A stretch of DNA of 64,000 nt. Origin: Treponema primitia ZAS-2. Its GTDB lineage: Bacteria; Spirochaetota; Spirochaetia; Treponematales; Breznakiellaceae. How positions within the stretch are numbered: position 1 is the first letter of the stretch; the number at the start of each line of letters is the position of its first letter. The notes beneath the pieces are model-generated. The model was not told the origin of the DNA. It worked only from the letters and a program-made list of their open reading frames with translations, and ran no database searches. Position numbers and translations under genes: made by a program. The stretch lies in contig NC_015578.1 in assembly GCF_000214375.1 (NCBI RefSeq), positions 2,232,001 to 2,296,000 on the forward strand, read 5' to 3'. Shown here piece after piece: positions 1 through 12,000 of the stretch.

Positions 1-3000
1 ACCCTCAGCGGCTCCCTCCCCATGAGCAGCCTTCCCTGGGCAGCTCCCAATACCCCGGTAGCTACCCTGGCGGACGGCGTCTATACCTATGCAGTAACCG
101 TAAGTGACCAGGCGGGGAAAACCGCATCCCTTATCCGCACCATTACTGTGGACAGGGAAAAGCCCAAGGTACACATAAAAACCCCGGACAATGACAATTC
201 CCAGGCCATTGGGCAGATAACCATCGAAGGGGAAGCCAAAGACCTTCCCTACGGCAAGGTAGTAAAAGTCCTTTACTGGACAGGGCTGAAGGAAGATGAT
301 TCCTCATACCCCGCGGTGGCGATTCCGGTCCCGATCCCTGTTTATAACCCGGCGGACCCCATTTATGATCCCACCAATACCAACTACAATACCCGGCCCT
401 GGCAAGAAGTTGACGGCATAAGCCCGGGCCTGTCGTCCCTGTGGTTTAAGACCATCCCCCTGGGGGGCACAGCGGAAGGCAAGCGCCAGGTGGCGGTGAT
501 CGCGGTGGACCATTTGGGCAACTTCAGCTCGCCTGAACTGTATAACCCGAGTACCAACACAGATCATGTGGGCATACGCTACTTCTCCAAGGATGACAGC
601 CAACCCTCCTTTGAGGAAACGGTCATAAAAGGCTCCACAGAATCCATGCAAAAGCCCCAATTTTTACTTAAAGGGAGTGCCCAGGACAGCAATGCTATCG
701 ACCGGGTGGTGCTGAAACAGGAATGGACAGGAACGGGGCCCTCCCCTATTCCCCAGACTATTACGGTGACCCTGGTTCTTAACAGGCACCCGAGCTATAA
801 AAAACAGACCCAGTATTGGTGCTTTAATGACCTACCCTATAAAGACACAGACACCGAGGCTCATGGTTCAAGCAATTTAAGCACCGTTAGTAACGGCGGT
901 ACAAACAGCTCTGATCCCATAAGCTTTACCCCCGCCCTTGCGGACAGGTATACCGGGGACGGCAAATTCCGCTATACCCTCACTGCCTACGATGCTGCGG
1001 GTTCAGTGGTTCTGCTGACCCGGAATGTGGCCATAGACACCACGCCGCCCAGGGTCTTCCTGGACGCCGGAAATCCCCTCCAGAATTCCTTCTTCGATCA
1101 GAACGCCATTATCCGGGGGAGCGCCGAAGACACCGGGGCCAACAAATCCGGAGTAGAGGATATCTACTACTGGATAGCCCTCAGGTCGGTGACAACGATT
1201 CCGCCCCATGCAGGGAAAAACGATCTCACCGCTGCTGCCAATGGCTGGCAGCGGGCTGAACACGCCGTTTCCGGGGGAAACGATACCTGGCGCCTGAGCA
1301 TCGATACTACAGTTCTCAGCCCGGAAGGGGAATACCAGCTTCAGGTGCTGGCCCTGGATTATGCGGGAAATACTGGCGGCGATCCGGGAACCCCGGCCAG
1401 CCCGGTTCAATACCTCTTCGGAGTGGACAAGGCTCTCCCGATGGGGGATGAACTGGCCATGGGCACAGATAAATTCACTGCTATAGCGTTCTTCCTGGGG
1501 GGTACCCTCTACGATACCTACGGCATAAATGACTATACGGGTGTCAAGATAAGCCAGAGCAAAGATGGGGGTACAGAAGTACTACTCAAGGCGTTTACAG
1601 ACAACCCCGGGACAAACTACACCGAATACGCTACCCATGGCTCCATACCCGGCGGCAGGCCCGCAGAAACCAGGTGGTGGGAACTAACCGGCCTGCCTAG
1701 GAACCCCGGTAGCCCGGCCACTACCCTGTTAGCGGACGGCAAGTATACGTATAAAATTACCTTCAAAGACAAGGCAGGAAAAGAAAGCGCCATCACCCGC
1801 ACTATTTCTGTGGATAATACCGATCCTACCCTGAGCATAAAACCGGCGGATCCGGATCATCCCAACGACTTGGCTATCTATGCCGGGTCCGTCACTATCC
1901 TGGGAACCGCCAGCGATCCTGCGCCGGGCACGGTGACCACGGTGTATACCTGGATTGGGGCTGACGGCTCAAGTCCGGCATCCACCCTGCCCCTGGACGG
2001 CATCGGTATTGTGCAAGCCGGCTGGAAACTGGCAAACGGAACCGCGGACTGGAACACCACCTATACCATAGGAGCGGGAAAGGATATCACCACGGAGGGT
2101 AAAAAACGCCTGGTGGCCTATGCCTACGACGGGGTTGGGCGCCACAGCCTTATGAAGGACGTCCGTTTCTGGGTGGATGAAAGCGCCCCCACAGTGACCG
2201 AAACGGCGATCAATACCAACGATACCAAATTGACCAACGACCGTTTTACCCTTGAAGGAACCGCAGGGGATACCAATGGGGTAGAAACAGTGGAAGTGTT
2301 CCAGCGCAAAGTGGGGGTTAGCCCCATCGATACCGCCCTACCGGGCAATCTGGTATACAAGTATACTGGTACGGGAGTCCAAAATGTAAGTTGGGCCGTA
2401 CTTTCCAATACCAGCGCCAATCCCGGCCTCAGCCTGCCCCGTAACCCGGGCAGCAATACTGCGGCGGCATATCTGAGTCCCGAGGGCTACGGCAAGGAAG
2501 ACGGAGTCTATGTCTACACTATTATTGTTACAGACATAGCGGGGAAAACCACTTCCATAACACGGACCGTAAACCTGGACTCCCACGCTCCCCAGCTCGG
2601 GGGAGACGGCGGCCTTAGCGGAGGTGTTACCATTGCAAGCCCCCTGGTGCCGGTGAACTACGACTCTACCCATGCCAGTACCTGGCTCAAGGGGACCCTG
2701 GCCAATATCAGCGGAAGTTCCCTGGACTATATGCCCACCACATCCGGCACCATCACCCCTTCCGGGGTTGCGGATGTGTACTATTTAGTGAGGGACGGGG
2801 GGTTTAGCGGGACCCTTCCGGATGTGAAAATTGCGACAAATATACTAAGCGATGCAACCCAGCTGAGTTTGACCAGTGTCTGGGCCAGGGCTAACGGGAC
2901 CGCCCCCTGGTCGGGGACCATCAATCTCCAGGTCTTGGGTGAAGGCATAAAAAAACTCTACGTGGTGGCTAAAGACGGGGCGGGCAACTATAGTGCCGCA

Positions 3001-6000
3001 GAAACCCGGCTGTTCGGGATAGATATGTCTACCCCCCAGCTCACGATTACTATCCCCGCCGGGAAAATCAGCCCCCAGCCTCCGGCTTCCAGCCCGGATG
3101 TGGAATATGTGGAGGATAACTACTTCCAGCTGAGCGGTAAAATCCGGGATCAGAATCTCCTTTCCACTCCCGTTTATATGACCATCACCCAGCAGTACAC
3201 CCCCACAGGCGGATCCATCGGCGCAGTGGTTCCTCTTACCAATATTACTAACTTTGTCACAGTTCAGGATGGAATTGATCCCAAGCTATACACCTGGGCC
3301 CTGCCTTCAGGCTACCGACTGCCCAGAAATCCCAGCAATATAGGTATCGAAGACACTCTGAGCGTGGACGGACAGTATGTCTATGTGGTGACCCTCTACG
3401 ATGCAGCGGGAAATGCCGCCAGCCTGACCCGGAAGATAAATATCGACAAGAACGGGCCTATAGTAAGCATACTTTCCCCATTACAGAACAGTAATAATGT
3501 AGGTGGGCTGCTGCGTATCAGTGGCACCGCCCTGGATACCAATCCGATTACCCGGGTGCTCTACTATCTGAAAAAAGTGGATGGGACCTACAACGGCGGC
3601 GTGAGCGACGATGGAAGCCGGGACCTTGACGGGGACGGTACCGGCTATGCGCCGGCTATCCGGGCAGCCCTGGGCGGGGTCCCGCCAAAATACGATTACA
3701 AGCTTAAAGCCGCCGGGGGTTACTGGCTGGAAACCGAGCACATGGGCGCAGCCTGGGACAGCGTGGTGGACATCAGCAGTTTCGGCATAAGTGAAGGCCA
3801 GCTCAGGCTCTGGGTGGTTGCCTCGGACGGGGGCAATTGGTCGGAGAATCCCAAGAGCGTGGACTTCTACCTTGATCAGAACCCACCCCTTATCAGGACC
3901 TTCAAAGGCGCAGCCATAATGGAAGACTTGAGTTTCTCAGCCAATGTTACTGCGGCCCAGGGGGCGAATTACGCCACTGCGGATTTCAGTTTCAACTTCG
4001 ATGCCTGGGACACCAACAAGCTCAAGGCACCAAAACTCCCCAATGGCGCAACCAGCAGCGCCGCAGTAAAGGTGGAACGTTTCGCAGGCAGCGTTGCTAC
4101 GGTCTTGGCCGATACAGGTACCGGGGCGCCGGTCCTTATAGGGACCTCGGGCTTTACCACATCCCCGCTTTCGGATCCCTATGACCGGGTCCATGTTACG
4201 GTGAACCAAAAGGTGTACGACAGCGTGAGCAACCCTACGGGGGAACTGCACGACGGAACTTACCTCTACCGGGTAACTATCAGCGATACTGTGGATAAGA
4301 CGGTGGTTCTGGAACGGACCCTGGTGGTGGACCATACTCCGCCTGAGGTCTATGTTACCAATATTACCCCCCTGGTGGGGGACAATGCGGATCGGGTCAA
4401 CGGGGTTATTTCTTTTAACATCAACGCCTCGGATGATAATGGGGTCCTGGGGGTCAGGTACGTACTCCTGCCTATGGGCGCAATGCAACCCACCAGCTGG
4501 GATGACACCCGGTTTGCCAGTCCGCCCCTGGGGGCCGGTACCGCCGCCACTCTGGGCGCAGCCCCCTACCGGGGGGTTATCGACACCACAACTATTAGCG
4601 ACAATACCCAATACCAGCTCTGCGTGATTGCCCGGGACCGGGCGGGAAACGTCAGCACCAACAACAGCGCTGCGAATAACCGGATCTTTACGGTGGACCA
4701 GTCCACGGACAAGCCGGTGATCCTCTTCACGGGCTTTGACAGCCGGCCCTCCTATGCCCCGCTGCCCAACAGCTACCGGACCATTGATACCAAGGATCAG
4801 GGGTATAAACTTACGGGGGTGATTTCAGATGATGACGGAATTGCGCCAAATACCTTACAATTGAAGTACACCCCTGACGGAAGCACCTGGATAAACGTGA
4901 CTGTGGACCCGGCCAAGGTAAGCCAGGTTACCCCGGGCTCTTCCAGGGAATACGCCTTTGAATACGAGATTCCCAAGACGGGTTCACCCGGCTCCCTAGC
5001 CGACGGGGTCTATAGCTTCAGCGCCTATGTGGAAGATGATCCCGCCAGGAAGTCGGTAAACGGCTTAGACGGGGTTGCCATCACCAAGCCTGCGGCGAAT
5101 AATACTGCCTACACCACCTTTGCTGTGGATACCGAAGTCCCGCTACTGGAATTGGATGCAGCCTTTATCTCCGCGCCTAATGCGCCGCCCCAGACCTACG
5201 GTACCCAGCCTGTAATAACCGGGACCCTGAAGGAGCCGAACCTGGCGTCCTTTAAGGTCAGTGTTGACGGCGGCATAGAGTACTCCTATGTGCCCAACCT
5301 GGAACTCAGACTTGGGGCAGCAAACGGGGCAGGGGTCAGGGCCTGGAACTTTACGGTTCCCTTTTGGGATACCATGACCCAGGGACCCCACAGCTTAATG
5401 TTTGTGGCTGAGGACAACGGCAGAAAAACTACGCCCCTGGGCTATACATTCTACAAGGATACTGCGGGGCCGAATATAAACTTCACCAATATTAACGAGG
5501 ACAATCTCTATATCATTAAGACTACCCCGGAAGGCAATACCCAGGTTCTTTATCCAGATGCGGCGGATTACGCCGCCCTTCCCGGCAGAGCGGATATTAT
5601 AGCCGACCGGCTTGCGCCAAAACTCAACGGCTCCTTTTCAGACGAATACTCCTTTGTCTTTAAGAACGGGGAAGAACAGTTTTACTACCGATTTGACTAC
5701 ACCGGGCCGTCCACTGCTGTGGGGAATACCGGGGGAACGGGAACTGAACCCTATGACTGGAGGGTCTCGGAGCCCTCGTGGATAGGCGGCGGGGGGAAGA
5801 ATGTGACCTGGCAGCTGCCCCTGAAAAACAGGAACGGGACCATCCTCAGCCAGGGCTACCATACCGTGGACATCATGGTGTATGACTCGGGCAGCAATGT
5901 TAACGGCATGACCCTGAACGGCTTCCACAACGGCATAAACTACAGCAACGCGTTCTTCCAATATGAACGGGTGGCCTTCCGCATTGACAGCGAGGAGCCG

Positions 6001-9000
6001 GATGTAACGATTAGGGTTCCCCAGTTTAACAATACTGTGTACGGGGACACCGCCGCGGACTATTACTTTGAAGCAACTGTGGAAGTGTCGGATTACACCC
6101 TCAAGGATGTTAGTGCCACCATCAGCGGCATGGGCACTGCGTTCTACCACCAGACCTACAGCGCCGGAAGCGCCGGAGGGCCCATTAACGGAAACTTCAC
6201 CCAAAAATTCACCAAAGCCCTGTTTGCAACCCTCACCGGAGGGGCGCCGGGGGTGTATACCTATACCTTCACGGTTACCGCCACTGACGGCAACGGCTGG
6301 GTGGGCAAGGACGAGCGCATCTTTACAATAGATGCCTCGCCTCCGAAATTTGAGCTAAACAACCTGGTTTATCCGACTAGTTTGATCCCCAATCCTCCGG
6401 ATTACCCGACCACCCTGATCGAAAACAATCCCCGGATCCAGGGCAATGTCTCAGACGAAAGCGGCCTAAAGCTGGCCCAGTACAAGCTGCAAAAATGGGA
6501 TTACACCCTGCTGGGCGGCTCAGGCGATTGGGCAAGCACTATTACTACCACCTACAATACCTGGAAGGAACTGAAATCAGGCATTCAGGGATCAAAACTG
6601 GAGAACTGGGAGATCAAGCTCGGGACCGACGGCCTGGGATTAAACGACGGCAAGTACCGCATATCCTTCAGGGCGGAAGACCAGGCTTTGCCGGTGGCGA
6701 ATAAAGATGAGAGCAAGGCAGATATCGTATTCTTCATCGACAGCAAAAACCCGGTTCTCCGCCTGATGAACCCCTATGATACCGCCACGGCGCTGCCAAA
6801 CAGATACACCAAGCTTCCCCTTTTCTACAGCGGAAAGGAAGCGAAAAACAACGATGCTTCAAAAACCTACGCCGCCTTCTACCTTGTCGCCACTGATGAA
6901 AACACCATCGTCTCGGTACGGGGAAAAATGGACGACAACAACTTTAGCAGCGGGACCGTGATAAACGGCACGGCGCCTGTGTGGACCAATGCGCAGCCTA
7001 CGGTTTCTCCTACGGATCAGGTGGGCAGCCAGGTCAACTACTGGATACTCCTGGAAGCCTTTAGCGGCGCCTCGATGTCACAGATTTCCAGCGGAGCCCA
7101 CACTATTTATGTGGAAGCCCGGGACGGCGCAGGCCGGACCACCACCATCACCAGGGAATTTACCTTTGACAGCGAAGCCCCGGTGCTGGAGATCAACGAT
7201 CCCTACATGGATAAGTGGGTGGAATCCCGGGTCATAGTCCAGGGGGTAAGCTCTGACGATAACTCGGTGGCGGATCTGTACTACCAGCTGGGAAAAACGG
7301 AAACCTCAGGCAATACGGTCTGGCACAAGTACAGCGATTCTATTACAAAACCTGTAGGCGCTACACCCAGTAAAACTATTTTCATAGGCAGTAACAGTAT
7401 AAACAACTGGAAATTCGAATTTCCGGACATTCTGGACATAACAAAACTCAGCGATGCAGCTGCATATGTTACCTACGATACTACGGATCAGATCTACGAA
7501 CTTCCCATGCGCTTTAAGGTGATTGACAAGGCGGGCAACGAATCTACCCGATCCATGGTATACGCCTCAAGCGGAGCCACGGGTAAAATCGCGGTGGATA
7601 TTTTCAAACTCCAGATTAACCCCAACGGGGACCTCCCGGTGGTGGTCATCAATTTCCCGCTACCCAACGACCCGGACTATCCCAACGGAAGGGAAGTAGG
7701 TGGCGAAGCTTCGATAAACGGCCTGGCCCAGGACAATGACTGGGTCCATTCCATGGTGTACCGGGTTAAGGATAATCTTGGAAACCTCTTCTATACAGCA
7801 GGGGGGACCCCGGGGGATCTGGACCCTGAAAGCAACGCCGGGGACATCATAGGGGGCTGGAGAAGATTCACCCCCGCAATAACCCCCGGAGCCTTTACCG
7901 CCTGGTCCTTTACCATCAACCGGGACGGATCACTCAGCCCGGTGGGGGATCAGGACAAGCGCAGTTTTACTGTGGAGGTTATGGCCTGGGACGCTTCCTA
8001 CAGCGACCACGGGACCCGGAAACAGAAGGGCCTACTCCATTCTACCAAGGTCGTTTTTGTGGCCGGGCAGCCGGAATACTACGGCGATTACCGGGTCATA
8101 AAAGACAATGTCTCCTATCCCCTGGCCACGGCGAGTACGGCGCCAAACCTGGGCGGGAGCTTCACCGTGAAAGCCCGGGTACGGGACGATACGGGGCTGG
8201 AAACCATCACCTGGAAAAAGGAAAGCGATTCGGGGTATACCAATATTCTGGCCTCCCCCTCTACTCTCAACCCCGGGGCGCCTCCCAGCTGGCCCCAATA
8301 CGCAGTTCCTGCGCTGGAACACCTGAAGCGGCCCCAGGAAATGGTAAACGGCCGCTGGTACATTATCTACACCCAGCCAAGTTCGGCGTACAGTTATACT
8401 ACCTATGGGGCGGCGCAGAACATCCGGGGAACCCTGTTTAAGGCAAGCTTCACAGGTACTCCTGCATCCAGCGCCGATAGCTGGGTGGTGGAAGCAGTCA
8501 GCGCCTCCGGTACCCACCCTGCGGGGGACCTGTACTCAGGCACAGGCAAGTTCTATGTGGAATACGAAATATCCCTCACCCTGAACGCAGATGATCTCAT
8601 CAGCTTCGACATAGCCAGGCCCTATAACCTGTCCCTGCGGGTAACGGATCTGATCGGAACAGCCGCGATACTGGACATACCCCTAAAACTGGACCGCTAC
8701 TACCCCTGGGGGTCCATGACTGGGAACGCCGTGGCGGCGGGTACCAACTACCGCCTGGTCGGTGAAGCCTGGGATTCCGATACGGGGATCACCGTTCAGG
8801 GCATCGACAAGGTGGTGGTCTGGTTCAGCCGCAACAACGGTACTGCGGACATCCCCATGGCTATTAAGGAAAAAGCCGGGGGCATATACCAGGCAGGGGA
8901 CACTATCCCTGTGTATAAGGGCCGCCAGGTTGCGGGGGGCGTTCCCAACCAGGGAGGCCCGGACAGCGTCCGGCTTCCAAAACTGGATGTCCCTGCTGGG

Positions 9001-12000
9001 AGCAACAATGTTTCTGCCATCGTGATTGACAACCCGGCGGAAACCGCGGACGATACTGACGGCGACGGCTTTATAGACGGCATCACGGACAACGGGATTC
9101 ACAATGTTTGGTACTCCTATCTCAACACCACCACCTTCAACGACGGCCTGGGCAAGGTACACTTTGTGGTCTTTGACAGCGCCGGGAATGCCAGTTACTA
9201 TGAATACCGGCTGTTCTTCTCCAACAATCCCCCTAGAGTAACCAGCGTCACCATCGCTACGGATGTCCTGGGCAGCAGCAAGCTCCCGGACTTCAGCGAT
9301 GGGCGGGAATACCGGGCCATTACGGCGAACTACGAAACTACCAACATCACGGTCCGCAACAAGCGGCTGGGCTTCAAGGTTCATATTGAAGGGGAAGGAG
9401 CCCCCTACCACTATCGTCTGTACTATGTAAGCGCCTATGCGGCGGCCACAACCCCGGCGACAGCTTTGACTGCGGGGAAATACTACCGCATTGAAACGGT
9501 GGCGGACACAGGCTGGGAAGCGGTGGGCGCCCCTGCAGGATTCACCCAGGGAACTATCTTCATGGCCATAGGCCACGCAGTGGCCGGCTCAGGGACCGCT
9601 AAGGAACTTACCCTAACCTTGGACCGCTATGCCAACATAAACGGCCAGGACTTCACCATCGGTGTGGGGGGCGAACAGAGCCCCTTTGGGGATTCGGAAT
9701 TTAGCTACATCAGCGATGTGGGAAACAACGGGGCCAAGTTCATCCTTAAGGTCTACAACACCATAAAGATCCCCATGATACCAGATGACCATCCCGCGTA
9801 TATTCAAATAGGGGGGGTTAACGTATACGATAATGCAGGGCCCTACACGGTGTGGGATCAGCCCTTCGACATTAAGGTGATCGGCCTTAATGTGGCCAAC
9901 ACCGATACGGTGAAGCCCAAAGTCAAGCTCTGGGACTTCAACCCCGCAGGAGGCGCGGCCAACGGCACAAATACTGCGGCCTCCTCAGGCATTGGGGACA
10001 ACCTCGGTAGGCCCGGGCTTTTTAACCCGAAAGGGAGCGCCAGCAACATACAGCGCTCCGGGCACATAGAGCCCCGCAGTGGGAATACCAGCACCATTGA
10101 CAGCAGCCTGAAGAGCTACTTTATTGAAGCCAACAGGCCCACCAAGTTTACCCGGGACACCCTCAGTGGTTCAGTAATACTGCGTGGCTACGCCTTTGAC
10201 GAACAGCGCATCGGCGATGTATCCCTCAAATTTACTTCATCCGCGGGTACCAACGAATTTAAGATACTCGAAAAGGATACTGACTATACCGGTACTAACC
10301 CCACCAGGGGGGTACTAAAACCCGTAAGTACCGGCATACCCGGTTCCTACGATGCTCAAGCCAACAAGGCCTATGTGTTCAACGATATTGATCTGGACGG
10401 GCACCGGGCTGAGTGGGCCTTTGTGTGGGATACGGAATCCATACCGGCTAATACCATAGTCGGTTCGGACATCAAGGTCGAAGTAATCGTCAGGGATGTT
10501 ACCAATAACCAGAACACCCAGCGAAACCACCCCAACTCAGGGAGCGGTGGGACCAACGACGGCTTCAGCCTCTTGACGGCAAACGAAGGGTACAGCCGTA
10601 TCGGCGTGGACATCCAGCCCTATATTCAGGGCTATGCCCGGGACGCCTCCAAAGGATATAGCACCATCCGTTCCAAACAAGGCTGGTTCACCTTCAGCAG
10701 GGGGGAAACAGTAACCATGAACGGCTGGAACCTCAACGCCCCGAGCACCACGAGCACCATTAAATTTTACACCGAAGGCGCCGATGCGGATGTGACCCCC
10801 GGCGCGGCGGATCAGTCCGCCCATGCCATCAAATTTACTGTGCCTGCCGCAGCGGTTACCGGATCGATCCGGGTAGCCGCAGGGGGAGGCGCACAAACCG
10901 TAAATGACCGGAACAACAACCTGAACAGCTGGAACCGGGGTGGCTATAACCCTGCAGAGCCCGGGGGCGAACTCTGGAACGACGATCATGCGGTCCATAT
11001 CTGGCAGTCCGACGATCTCCAAACCAACGGCAACCGGGGGTATTTCTCCCAGAGCACCCGGCCGGTGGACCCCTCTATGACCATGGACCCCGCAAACGGA
11101 ACCCTCTGGGGCGCCTGGACGGAACTGTCCGACCAGGGCCTGTACTACAATTCCAATGCGAATAATACCAGGACCACCATCATTGCCTATAACGGAGGGG
11201 GCACTATGGATCATACGGATATCCATATACCCTACACCAAACGGTCGAGCAATCCGGGCAACCCGGCCAACCCGACGGTATTCTACAACAGCACCCGGTC
11301 CTACGCAGGTAACTTCAATTACTACGACAGCGGCGGGATTAAAGGTTACGATCCAAACGGCGGAGGCCGTTACGATTCTGCCATGTCCAGTAATATTACC
11401 GGGCAGTACAACGTAGAATTGGTGTACCATAATCAGATCATCAACCAGTTTACCAACCCGCGGGTGGTAACCCGGGGCAATGATATCCACATGACCTATT
11501 ATGATACCAAGGATAAATCCATGAAGTACTGGTATACCAAGTCAGGCATGGCAACCAGTTCAGGGAACTATAACAGCGGCAGCAATCCTGCCACTAACTA
11601 TACCGCTAACAGCGTTACCCTGTCATTGCGGGCCCGCCGCTGGGCAAACCTTGACGGCGGTTACGACGCGGATGACACCCTGGGCACCAACCGTGTCAGG
11701 CAGGGCAGCTTAGCCCGCTCGGTTTCCGCAGGGGAATGGAGCGCCATAGACCTCCAAAACGACGGGAAGCCCGTGGTCGCCTATTATGACGCGGATCATC
11801 AGACCGTGCGGATCGCCTACGCCTCGGTGGCTGTTAACCCCCTGGCGGAATCAAGCCAATGGACGGTGCAATACGCCATGAACGCATCGGACCCCAACTA
11901 CAGTTTCTCCGGGCAGTACATCAGTATGCAGATCGATCAGACCAACAACGACGCCCACCTGGCGTTCTTCAAATCCAACAGCACGGACTTGATCTACCTT

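Noticed and set aside
10537-11490. 317-codon minus-strand frame inside the giant gene
   Set aside because: Antisense to the Ig-repeat gene, with biased shadow composition and no ribosome site.
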